In this document: positions 1 through 6,558 of the stretch, one piece after another
Position numbering within the stretch: the stretch's first letter is position 1
How the letters are laid out: each line of letters begins with the position of its first letter
DNA from: an uncultured Prevotella sp.
GTDB taxonomy: Bacteria > Bacteroidota > Bacteroidia > Bacteroidales > Bacteroidaceae
DNA: 6,999 nucleotides
Assembly: GCA_945637645.1 (NCBI GenBank)
Contig: CALZDK010000104.1
Location: 1 to 6,999, forward strand
Reading direction: 5' to 3'
The notes under the pieces: model-generated
Told to the model about the DNA's origin: nothing
What the model saw: the letters and a program-made list of their open reading frames with translations, nothing else
Databases searched by the model: none
Position numbers and translations under genes: made by a program

Positions 1-486
1 CAAAGGGAAGGCGAGGGCTGTGTGTGTGGCATTGCCGAATGGGTCCATGATGGCTGCAAGGTCGTCGCTGATACGGTTGTCGAGTTTCACTACATTCGAC
101 TCTGGTATGCTGAGATATTCCGCGAAGGCACCGTCGCGATTGACACCCACGCTTATGCTGTTCTCGCAGATGTGGAGCTTGCCACGGCGACAGTTTCGGC
201 AGTGACCGCAAGCTAAATGGCCTTCGCCCGTCACACGGTCGCCTACTTTTATGTTCTTTACGCCTGGACCCACCTCTGCCACAATGCCTACGTATTCATG
301 ACCTATGGTCATAGGAGTCTTTACTGTTTTCTGGCTCCATTCGTCCCACTTGTAGATATGCAGGTCGGTACCGCAGATGGCGGTTTTCCTTATTTTTATC
401 AGCACGTCGTTGACACCGACTTCTGGAACTGGGACATCCTCCATCCAGATGCCTTTCTTTGCTTCTTTCTTAACTAATGCTTTCAT
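1..486 (-). CDS. tdh: L-threonine 3-dehydrogenase, zinc-dependent MDR type (5' part; C-terminus outside window)
   Basis: This enzyme oxidises L-threonine to 2-amino-3-ketobutyrate with NAD+ in the cytoplasm; the product feeds the adjacent kbl enzyme. The 162 visible codons start at ATG 486-484 and run off the left edge without a stop, giving roughly the first half of a protein usually near 340 residues. The visible part is the GroES-like catalytic domain of zinc-containing medium-chain dehydrogenases. Likely catalytic zinc ligands are C38 (in AICGTDLHIY), H63 and E64 (in IGHEYVG). The structural zinc site is C93, C96, C99 and C107. The motifs WDEWSQKT and DPFGNATHTAL match the E. coli Tdh protein closely, as I remember it. 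The Rossmann NAD-binding domain lies beyond the window. The gene begins 13 bases after the kbl stop and has a good Shine-Dalgarno sequence, so the two are almost certainly co-transcribed. Confidence 0.96.
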   Translation of the reverse strand, partial: MKALVKKEAKKGIWMEDVPVPEVGVNDVLIKIRKTAICGTDLHIYKWDEWSQKTVKTPMTIGHEYVGIVAEVGPGVKNIKVGDRVTGEGHLACGHCRNCRRGKLHICENSISVGVNRDGAFAEYLSIPESNVVKLDNRISDDLAAIMDPFGNATHTALAFPL

Positions 487-492
487 TTCTCA

Positions 493-498
493 CTCCTT
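493..498 (-). promoter_or_regulatory. Shine-Dalgarno sequence of tdh
   Basis: On the minus strand the 13-base kbl-tdh gap holds AAGGAG followed by six bases and then ATG. This is near-consensus in sequence and spacing. It stands out because the other starts in this window have weak or no such motif, as is usual in Bacteroidota. Confidence 0.7.
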
Positions 499-499
499 G

Positions 500-1687
500 C
501 TATTTTATTACTCCCAACTCTTTTCCTATCTTTGTGAATGCTGCTATACACTTGTCGAGATGTTCACGCTCGTGTGCAGCTGAGATTTGCACGCGTATGC
601 GGGCTTCGTTCTTCGGCACTACGGGATAGAAGAATCCTGTCACGTAGATGCCTTCTTCCTGAAGACGAGCCGCCATCACTTGTGACAGCTTTGCGTCGTA
701 GAGCATTACGGCACAGATTGCCGATTGTGTTGGCTTTATGTCGAATCCTGCTGCCAACATCTTCTCGCGGAAGTAGTCTGTGTTGGCATGGAGCTTGTCC
801 TGCAGTTCGTTGGTCTCGCTCATCATCTGGAACATCTTTATGCCGGCGGCAACAACCATCGGAGGCAAGGAGTTGGAGAAGAGGTAGGGGCGTGATCGCT
901 GGCGGAGCATGTCGATAATCTCCTTCTTGCCGGTGGTGAATCCGCCTACGGCACCGCCGAAGGCCTTGCCCAGAGTGCCTGTTATTATCTCTATCTTGCC
1001 ACGCAGGTCGTGCAGTTCGGTCACACCGCGGCCTGTCTTGCCCACCACTCCTGCAGAGTGCGACTCGTCCACCATCACCATGGCGTCGTACTTGTTGGCA
1101 AGTTCATATATTTTGTCGAGAGGACACACGTTGCCGTCCATGGAGAATACACCGTCGGTTACGATGATGCGGAAACGGCATTTCTGCGCAGCCTTCAGTT
1201 GTTCCTCAAGATCTGCCATGTCGGCGTTGGCATATCTGAAACGTTGCGCCTTGCAGAGTCTCACGCCGTCGATTATTGACGCGTGGTTGAGTGCGTCGGA
1301 GATTATTGCGTCGTCGGGACCGAGCAGGGGCTCGAACACACCTCCGTTGGCGTCGAAGCAGGCGGCATAGAGTATGGTGTCCTCAGTGCCGAAGAAGTCG
1401 GCTATGGCTTTCTCAAGGTCTTTGTGGCGGTCTTGTGTTCCACAGATGAAGCGTACCGACGACATTCCGTAGCCACGTTCATCCATGGCTTTCTTTGCCG
1501 CCTCGATGAGTGCGGGATGGTTTGCGAGACCTAAATAGTTGTTGGCACAGAAATTGAGCACTGTCTTGCCTGCCACGGTAATTTCAGCACTTTGCGGCGA
1601 ACAGATGAGTCTTTCGCTCTTGTAGAGTCCAGCCTCCTTTATTGAGGCGAGCTCTTCAGACAGATGTTTTTGGAAGTTGTTGTACAT
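500..1687 (-). CDS. kbl: 2-amino-3-ketobutyrate CoA ligase (glycine C-acetyltransferase)
   Basis: This PLP-dependent enzyme cleaves 2-amino-3-ketobutyrate with CoA to glycine and acetyl-CoA, the second step of threonine catabolism after Tdh. At 395 residues it matches the usual length of about 398. It is an alpha-oxoamine synthase (fold type I). The N-terminal region has LNFCANNYLGLANHP (44-58). LNHASIIDG (133-141) carries the cofactor-stacking His135. The signature VDESHSAGVVGKTGRG begins at 206 with Asp207 and His210. The lysine that should bind PLP is K241 in GTLGKAFGGAVGGF. Relatives in the same superfamily are BioF, HemA and serine palmitoyltransferase, but the adjacent tdh and the near-complete resemblance to Kbl settle the assignment. 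It starts at ATG 1687-1685 and ends with TAG at 502-500. The 59-base gap before it is AT-rich and shows no clear promoter, so it probably belongs to the upstream transcript. Confidence 0.96.
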   Translation of the reverse strand: MYNNFQKHLSEELASIKEAGLYKSERLICSPQSAEITVAGKTVLNFCANNYLGLANHPALIEAAKKAMDERGYGMSSVRFICGTQDRHKDLEKAIADFFGTEDTILYAACFDANGGVFEPLLGPDDAIISDALNHASIIDGVRLCKAQRFRYANADMADLEEQLKAAQKCRFRIIVTDGVFSMDGNVCPLDKIYELANKYDAMVMVDESHSAGVVGKTGRGVTELHDLRGKIEIITGTLGKAFGGAVGGFTTGKKEIIDMLRQRSRPYLFSNSLPPMVVAAGIKMFQMMSETNELQDKLHANTDYFREKMLAAGFDIKPTQSAICAVMLYDAKLSQVMAARLQEEGIYVTGFFYPVVPKNEARIRVQISAAHEREHLDKCIAAFTKIGKELGVIK

Positions 1688-1746
1688 GATATATTATTTT
1701 GGTTGTTAATGGGTTAATAATTAGTTAGAATTGCCAGTCCCCACCG

Positions 1747-2427
1747 TCATCGCCTTAGCGATACGGTAAGTGTTTTCATTCCGCTTGCGGTGGTATTAGC
1801 ATGTATTGCCACACTGTCGGCATTTAATGCCGAGAAATGTGCCGATGGCAGTGAGAAATGGTATTTCTCGGTGTAGTATTCTGGAATGTCGCCCTTGTCG
1901 TGATATAGCGTGAGATGCAGCGTGCGGCTTGTGTCGTGGCTGTTGAAGTGTAGCGAGTCGGGTACCAATGTCACTTTGTGTTTTTCCGAGTCGTTGCTCA
2001 CGGTGCCCACTTTCAGAGTCAGTGTGAGGTTGACGTAGCGTTTGCGGCTGTCGGTCCATACAGCCTCCACGCCTATTGGGTCGGTTTTCATCTCCTTTAT
2101 GGAGTCGGCGGGAGTGAGGCTCATAGTCAGCATCTGTTCTATTATTACTGCCTTTGCCTTGCCGCCTTCCACCTTATCATAATACAAGGCTGCACGATAG
2201 GTGCTGTCGGCGGTCTTTGCCCACGCGGCGGCACAAGGTGTGACGAGGGAGAGCGAGTCGCCGTTGTCGGTAATGACATAGTCGATTTCCTTCTCGCCGT
2301 TGGCATGTGCTTCTACGAAGTCGGCCTGCAGATAGGAGTATGCTCCTTCGCCCTTGTCGTAGGTGTCGTTCTCGCACGAGGCGAGAAGTGCTGCAGTCAG
2401 TGCTATATATATAAAAAGGTGGCGCAT
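1747..2427 (-). CDS. NigD-like lipoprotein
   Basis: This is a 226-residue predicted lipoprotein. The N-terminus has a short hydrophobic signal peptide ending in the lipobox LLASC, so Cys18 should be lipidated after cleavage by signal peptidase II. The residues after it (ENDTYDKGE) are acidic, which in Bacteroidota is compatible with outer-membrane or surface placement (inference). The rest looks like the NigD-like family of Bacteroidales: a small N-terminal beta domain with VITDNGDSLSLVTP (51-64), then a beta-rich C-terminal domain with VWTDSRKRYVNLTLTLKVG and HTLHL-type strands. The family is named after a gene in the nigrescin bacteriocin locus of Prevotella nigrescens; its biochemical function is unknown to me and no catalytic motif is visible. 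It lies 44 bases after the acyltransferase and 59 before kbl, all co-directional. Lipoprotein status is well supported; the family name rests on resemblance only. Confidence 0.75.
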   Translation of the reverse strand: MRHLFIYIALTAALLASCENDTYDKGEGAYSYLQADFVEAHANGEKEIDYVITDNGDSLSLVTPCAAAWAKTADSTYRAALYYDKVEGGKAKAVIIEQMLTMSLTPADSIKEMKTDPIGVEAVWTDSRKRYVNLTLTLKVGTVSNDSEKHKVTLVPDSLHFNSHDTSRTLHLTLYHDKGDIPEYYTEKYHFSLPSAHFSALNADSVAIHANTTASGMKTLTVSLRR

Positions 2428-2471
2428 TCTTTGGGTGTTTAGATGAATAGTAGCTGAGTTTAGGATGGGGC

Positions 2472-3626
2472 TTATTCCGCCACCCTAAACTTGTTTCTTG
2501 CCGGATTGGCATACATGGTGATCATGCGTTCACGCAGATAGTCCGTGTCTGGCTCTATGCCTGCTTGCCCCAGGGCTTCCTCCGCCTTCTGCAGCTGCTT
2601 GGAGATGTATGCTTCGAAACGTGCCTTTTCCTCCGCCGTGTATTTCCCCTCTGCCGTGCCGTCGAGCATGTCGAGGGCAACGAGGTTGTTGGCGAAGAGT
2701 CGGTAGTTGCCGTGTATGCCACGATCTATGTGTTCCGCTATTGTCTTGAATATTTCGCCCTTCGGCGTGTCTGCAGGCATGCTGTCGAGGAAGTCGTCGA
2801 TGCAGGGCGCGCAGTGGTAGTGTATCTTGCCCTTATAGCCCATTATGCCGGTCTGCATGCTCAGCACGTCGTCCTGCTTTGTCTTCTTCCATCCCTCAAC
2901 GTCGCGTTTCAGTTGGAACTCGGCAGCCTTCAGATAGTCGCATGGATCGTACTCGTAGCTTATGGCGAGTGGCACGATGTGTAGTTGTTTCAGGCGTTCT
3001 GTCACTGATCCTTCGCCTCCCATAGCCATCATCTTCAGTATAGACTCCTGAGTGCGGTCGTCGCTGTCCTTTGCCCTTCCCTCACGTTGTGCAATCCAGA
3101 TGTTGTCGTTTTTCTTGTTTATCACGATGTGCATATATTCCGACATACGCTTGCTGTTGGTCAGCATCTCGCGTATTCCCGCACTGCGCAGCACTATGAA
3201 CGATTTGTTCACCCTCACCAAGTCCTTAATCCACGGTGCGGCAAGCAGGTTGTCGCCAATGGCAATCTCGCAGGTGGTCTTGAAGCCAGTGTCTATGAGC
3301 ATCACGTCGAGCAGTGCCGAGTCGAGCACAATGTCGCGGTGGTTGCTGACGAAGGTGTAGCGGCGCTTGTTGTCGATGTTCGTGATGTCCATGTCGCAAC
3401 CCGTGCTTGCCTTCTTCAGCAAGTCCTTGAGGAACGGATAGCAGAACGCTATCTGAAAGTCAAGGTTTGTCTTACACTGCTTCAGCTTTCCCGCCAATGC
3501 CTCGAAAGGCACTTGCGGAAATACCTTGCCAACAACGTGTCGGAACTGAGGGTCTGCCGTAAGTCTCTCGTATGCCCCAGGCAGGTCTTCAGGACCAAAG
3601 GCTCTGATATTGTCAAAATCTTCCAT
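2472..3626 (-). CDS. PlsC-like glycerolipid acyltransferase (1-acyl-sn-glycerol-3-phosphate acyltransferase family)
   Basis: This 384-residue protein probably transfers an acyl chain to a glycerophospholipid precursor at the inner face of the cytoplasmic membrane. Acyltransferase blocks appear in order: SNHRDIVLDSALL (94-106) as block I, a basic block around IKDLVRVNKSFIV (133-145), REGRAKDSDDRT (181-192) as the EGxR-like block III, and HIVPLAISYEYDP (216-228) as block IV. Block I reads H96-X5-D102, not the usual HX4D, so the catalytic Asp assignment is open (D98 or D102). No transmembrane helix is evident. The protein is longer than typical PlsC (about 240), with extra regions of about 90 residues at the N-terminus and 150 at the C-terminus. 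I recall similar long proteins in other Bacteroidales. The start ATG 3626-3624 has no Shine-Dalgarno sequence. It lies 66 bases after ddl, fitting an envelope-biogenesis operon. The exact acceptor and acyl donor are unknown. Confidence 0.83.
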   Translation of the reverse strand: MEDFDNIRAFGPEDLPGAYERLTADPQFRHVVGKVFPQVPFEALAGKLKQCKTNLDFQIAFCYPFLKDLLKKASTGCDMDITNIDNKRRYTFVSNHRDIVLDSALLDVMLIDTGFKTTCEIAIGDNLLAAPWIKDLVRVNKSFIVLRSAGIREMLTNSKRMSEYMHIVINKKNDNIWIAQREGRAKDSDDRTQESILKMMAMGGEGSVTERLKQLHIVPLAISYEYDPCDYLKAAEFQLKRDVEGWKKTKQDDVLSMQTGIMGYKGKIHYHCAPCIDDFLDSMPADTPKGEIFKTIAEHIDRGIHGNYRLFANNLVALDMLDGTAEGKYTAEEKARFEAYISKQLQKAEEALGQAGIEPDTDYLRERMITMYANPARNKFRVAE

Positions 3627-3667
3627 CGTCGATATTTGTATAAGTTAATAATAAGGGAGTTAAGAAA

Positions 3668-3694
3668 TCTCTCTCCTCTCGCTTCTCTCTTCTC
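3668..3694 (-). repeat. GA-rich low-complexity tract between ddl and the acyltransferase gene
   Basis: On the coding strand 26 of 27 bases are purines, in an irregular GAGA/GAAG pattern starting inside the ddl stop codon; the single exception is the C opposite G3681. It is followed by AT-rich DNA (3627-3667) with two AGTTAA-type words. It is not coding for either neighbour beyond the stop codon. It resembles decayed microsatellite DNA. Confidence 0.75.
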
Positions 3695-4706
3695 AAAACT
3701 GATTCTCAACAATGTCTGTCAGTACATCGCTCATCTTCAGTCCGGCAGCCTTCACTTGTTGCGGTATGAAGCTTGTGGCGGTCATGCCAGGAGTAGTGTT
3801 CACTTCGAGCATGCTAATTTTATCCACTTCCTTGCCGTCCTTGCCAATGCCTTTGCCAATGATGTAGTCGATGCGGATTATTCCGTTGCAGTGGAGGATG
3901 TCGTAGATGTGGCTTGTCAGCTCAGCCACTCTCTTGGCTGTCTCCTCGCTGATGCGGGCAGGAGTTATTTCCTTCACCTGGCCGTTGTATTTCGCGTCGT
4001 AGTCGAAGAACTCGTTGCTCGTCACCACTTCTGTTGCTGGCAGCACAACCGACTTCTCGCGAGTCTTGTAGCAACCGATGGAAATCTCCGTTCCCTCAAG
4101 AAACGACTCCACCATCACGTCGCTGCTCTCAAGCATAGCCTTGCGTATGGCAGGAGCGAGCTGGTCCTTGTTCTTCACCTTCGACACTCCGAAGCTGCTT
4201 CCGTCGGCTGCCGGCTTCACGAAACAAGGCATGCCGATGCGCTCTTCCACCTCGTCGTCGCTCACCACTTCCTCGTAGCCCTTGCGAATGAGCAGGCTGT
4301 CGGCAACCGACACCCCATAGCCGCGCAGATACTGGTTTAGTACAAACTTGTCGAATGTCATAGCCTCCACAAGCACTCCGCTGGTGGAGTAGGGCAGGCC
4401 TATAAGTTCGAAATATCCCTGGAGTATTCCGTTCTCTCCCGGTGTGCCGTGTATGGTGATATATGCGTAGTCAAAACAAGTCTTTATGCCTTCCTTTGTG
4501 AAAGAGAAGTCGTTAAGGTCGATTTTTGATGTAGTCCCATCTCCGAGGTCAACGTTCCAGTCGAGTCCTTTCATATCTACGATATAAACATCATAGCGCT
4601 CCTTGTCGAAGAACGAGTAGAGTCCCTGAGCCGAGCGGAGCGAGACGTCGTGCTCCGATGAGTCGCCACCGCAAACGATGGCTATTTTTCTTTTCTGTTG
4701 TTCCAT
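3693..4706 (-). CDS. ddl: D-alanine--D-alanine ligase
   Basis: This cytoplasmic ATP-grasp enzyme joins two D-alanines to form the dipeptide that MurF adds to the peptidoglycan precursor. At 337 residues it has the expected architecture. The N-terminal domain contains GGDSSEHDVSLRSA (13-26) with Glu18, and HGTPGENG (86-93). The ATP-grasp core has FVKPAADGSSFGVSKV (162-177). The C-terminal metal and substrate site has R278 in IIRIDY and E301 and N303 in EVNTTPGMT. The omega-loop motif FDYDAKY ends in Tyr240, the residue type expected for D-Ala-D-Ala rather than the Phe of D-Ala-D-Lac ligases, so this is not a vancomycin-resistance ligase (inference from the family). It starts at ATG 4706-4704, preceded by a purine-rich AGAAGAAAGAAAA leader without a true Shine-Dalgarno sequence, 45 bases after rluD. 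Confidence 0.97.
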   Translation of the reverse strand: MEQQKRKIAIVCGGDSSEHDVSLRSAQGLYSFFDKERYDVYIVDMKGLDWNVDLGDGTTSKIDLNDFSFTKEGIKTCFDYAYITIHGTPGENGILQGYFELIGLPYSTSGVLVEAMTFDKFVLNQYLRGYGVSVADSLLIRKGYEEVVSDDEVEERIGMPCFVKPAADGSSFGVSKVKNKDQLAPAIRKAMLESSDVMVESFLEGTEISIGCYKTREKSVVLPATEVVTSNEFFDYDAKYNGQVKEITPARISEETAKRVAELTSHIYDILHCNGIIRIDYIIGKGIGKDGKEVDKISMLEVNTTPGMTATSFIPQQVKAAGLKMSDVLTDIVENQF

Positions 4707-4751
4707 TTTCTTTCTTCTAATATTCAGTCTAAATCAAAAAAACTATGTTCG

Positions 4752-5822
4752 TCAGTCAACATTTCCTCTGTATCGCTGCCATTTCTCTATCAGCCCTTGC
4801 AGGTCGGCGGGCAGTTCGGAAGTGAAATCCATTTGCTTTTTCGTCGTCGGATGCACGAAACCGAGGGTTCGGGCATGCAACGCCTGCCGTGGACACTGCT
4901 TGAATCCGTTGAGCACAAACTGGCGGTAGCTGCCTGTGCGCTCGCCACGGAGTATTTCCGTTCCGCCGTAGCGTTCGTCGCTGAACAGCGGGTGACCGAT
5001 GTGTTTCATGTGAGCCCTTATTTGGTGTGTGCGTCCCGTTTCGAGAATACATTCCACGAGGGTGACGTAGCCGAAGCGTTCCAATACTCGGTAGTGGGTC
5101 ACGGCAGGTTTGCCTATCTCTGAGTCGGGAGGGAACACCGACATGCGCAGGCGGTCTTTCGGGTCGCGTCCGATGTTGCCTTCTATCGTTCCTTCGTCTT
5201 CCACAAAGTTTCCCCACACCAACGCGTTGTAGCTGCGGTGAGTTGTCTTGTTGAAGAACTGCACCCCGAGGCTCGTCTTCGCGTCGGGTGTCTTTGCCAC
5301 AACAAGAAGCCCACTCGTATCTTTGTCTATGCGGTGTACGAGCCCCACCTGCGGGTCGTTGGGGTCGTATGTCGGAAGGTCGCGCAGATGCCATGCTATT
5401 GCATTCACCAGAGTGCCGTGGAAATTGCCGCAGCCTGGATGCACCACAAGACCTGCTGGTTTGTTTATCACCATCAGCTGGTCGTCTTCATACACGATGT
5501 CGAGCGGAATGTCCTCTGGCTCAATGGTCGTGTCGTAGTGCGGACGGTCGAGCATAAGTGTCACTATGTCGCCTGGGCGAACTTTGTAGTTGCTCTTCAC
5601 TGGGCGGTCGTTAACGTGTACGAAACCAGCCTCCGCCGCCTTTTGTATTCGGTTGCGGCTTGAGTGCTGCAACTTCTCAAACATGAACTTGTCTATGCGT
5701 ACAGGCACTTGTCCGCGGTCAACCTCAAAGCGGAAATGCTCGTATAGCTGTTGTCCATCGTCGAGTTCCTCGTCTGCCAGCTGTATGTCAGTGTTATATT
5801 CTTCGTTCTTCATTGGCTTCAT
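4752..5822 (-). CDS. rluD: RluD/RluA-family 23S rRNA pseudouridine synthase
   Basis: This enzyme converts specific uridines in large-subunit rRNA to pseudouridine. The 356-residue protein has an N-terminal S4 RNA-binding domain (about 41-90: VRIDKFMFEKL, KAAEAGFVHVNDRPVKSNYKV, PGDIVTL). The catalytic domain starts at about 100, with INKPAGLVVHPG (119-130), the active-site motif HRIDKDTSGLLVVAKT with catalytic Asp166, and ETGRTHQIRAHMKHIGHPL (261-279). The S4 domain and the length favour RluD (bases in helix 69) over RluA or RluC, but target sites cannot be read from sequence. The start is taken as ATG 5822-5820; an in-frame ATG at 5813-5811 (residue 4) is equally possible, as the AGGTGA word at 5840-5835 is 12 bases from the first ATG and 21 from the second. 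It lies 42 bases after the PASTA gene. Residues 1-30 are acidic and variable. Confidence 0.93.
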   Translation of the reverse strand: MKPMKNEEYNTDIQLADEELDDGQQLYEHFRFEVDRGQVPVRIDKFMFEKLQHSSRNRIQKAAEAGFVHVNDRPVKSNYKVRPGDIVTLMLDRPHYDTTIEPEDIPLDIVYEDDQLMVINKPAGLVVHPGCGNFHGTLVNAIAWHLRDLPTYDPNDPQVGLVHRIDKDTSGLLVVAKTPDAKTSLGVQFFNKTTHRSYNALVWGNFVEDEGTIEGNIGRDPKDRLRMSVFPPDSEIGKPAVTHYRVLERFGYVTLVECILETGRTHQIRAHMKHIGHPLFSDERYGGTEILRGERTGSYRQFVLNGFKQCPRQALHARTLGFVHPTTKKQMDFTSELPADLQGLIEKWQRYRGNVD

Positions 5823-5875
5823 TTCTTGCTGTCTTCACCTTATCGCACAGCCATTCTTCACTCTTCATTCTTCAC
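5800..5875 (-). repeat. Heptamer RTGAAGA repeats across the PASTA-rluD junction
   Basis: On the minus strand three tandem heptamers, GTGAAGA, ATGAAGA, GTGAAGA, occupy 5875-5855 and contain the last codons and the TGA stop of the PASTA gene. Isolated copies follow: GTGAAGA at 5838-5832, ATGAAGC at 5822-5816 (the first rluD start codon), and an adjacent pair ATGAAGA, ACGAAGA at 5813-5800 that encodes the second candidate start of rluD. The spacing between the isolated copies is irregular. Confidence 0.75.
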
Positions 5876-6548
5876 TTACATTTTCTTCCTCAATGGGCGG
5901 AGCCGTCACCTCCTCAAATTCGTCGGTTTCGCCGCCGAACTCATCTCCCGCGTATTCCGGTTCCGAGACGTCGATGTCGGCAAATCCGTCGGCATATTTC
6001 CCGTCTCCAATCACAAGAGTTAGAGGATGGTCTATTGGCACTCTGTCACCAGTCGCGAGTCGTCGTCCTCTGCAGATCACTCCATACACCCAGTCTTTTT
6101 CTCCGTCGACGTATTTTGGGGTAAGCAGCTTGAAGCCCATTGCCGTAAGCTTCGCCGTGGCCTCGCGCAAGCTGCTGTTGTCGATAATGTCTGGAATGGC
6201 AAAAGTAGGCGATGAGGGAGAGTTCACCGTGACATAGATTGTGTGCCCCGACTTTACGCTCGTCCCTAATCCTGGACTTTGCGCCAAAATGCAGTCGGCA
6301 GGCAGTCTGCGGTTGTATCCTGAGTCGGAAACCTCAATCCTCAGTCCGTTTTGTGCAAGCAGATAGTGAGCCTCCGCAAATTTCATGCCCTTGATGTTGG
6401 GCACGGCAATTCCTTCGCCGTGATGCGTATAGATTTCCAGTCCATACTTCACGCCTACGCAGAGCAATACGACCACAATAGCCATGGCTAACAGATTGCT
6501 CCAAACATAGCGGCTTGTCAACTTGCCGAGAAAAACTCTTGTCTTCAT
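5865..6548 (-). CDS. Membrane-anchored PASTA-domain protein
   Basis: This 227-residue protein has a short basic cytoplasmic N-terminus (MKTRVFLGKLTSRYVW), one membrane helix (about 18-37, rich in LAIVV) and then a periplasmic part. Two PASTA domains follow: about 47-110 (VPNIKGMKFAEAHYLLAQNG, then ILAQSPGLGTSVKSG and TIYVTV) and about 116-182 (AIPDIIDNSSLREATAKLTAMG, then DRVPIDHPLTLVIGDG). The C-terminal tail (183-227) is strongly acidic. PASTA domains elsewhere bind peptidoglycan fragments or beta-lactams, usually on Ser/Thr kinases or penicillin-binding proteins; here there is no kinase or transpeptidase domain. A role in sensing or organising the cell wall fits the nearby ddl (inference). 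The start is ATG 6548. A TTG 18 bases upstream (6566) would add six codons, but it lies inside the promoter's -7 element, so it is rejected. Confidence 0.9.
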   Translation of the reverse strand: MKTRVFLGKLTSRYVWSNLLAMAIVVVLLCVGVKYGLEIYTHHGEGIAVPNIKGMKFAEAHYLLAQNGLRIEVSDSGYNRRLPADCILAQSPGLGTSVKSGHTIYVTVNSPSSPTFAIPDIIDNSSLREATAKLTAMGFKLLTPKYVDGEKDWVYGVICRGRRLATGDRVPIDHPLTLVIGDGKYADGFADIDVSEPEYAGDEFGGETDEFEEVTAPPIEEENVSEE

Positions 6549-6558
6549 ACTTATATCG

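Noticed and set aside
909..1370. A 153-codon plus-strand open frame inside kbl
   Set aside because: It is antisense to the PLP-binding core of Kbl and has no recognisable domain or start signal.
3087..4340. A 417-codon plus-strand open frame opposite the acyltransferase and ddl genes
   Set aside because: It lies antisense to two clearly identified genes, crosses the gap between them, is rich in Val, His and Leu as antisense frames often are, and shows no domain.
3693..4706. Vancomycin-resistance type D-Ala-D-Lac ligase
   Set aside because: The omega-loop residue is Tyr (DAKY), as in D-Ala-D-Ala ligases, and there are no vanH- or vanX-like neighbours.
4756..5394. A 212-codon minus-strand frame inside rluD
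   Set aside because: It is an out-of-frame shadow of rluD, rich in Arg and Pro, with no motif.
5590..6237. A 215-codon plus-strand open frame opposite rluD and the PASTA gene
   Set aside because: It is very Ser/Pro-rich low-complexity sequence produced by the opposite strand of two real genes.
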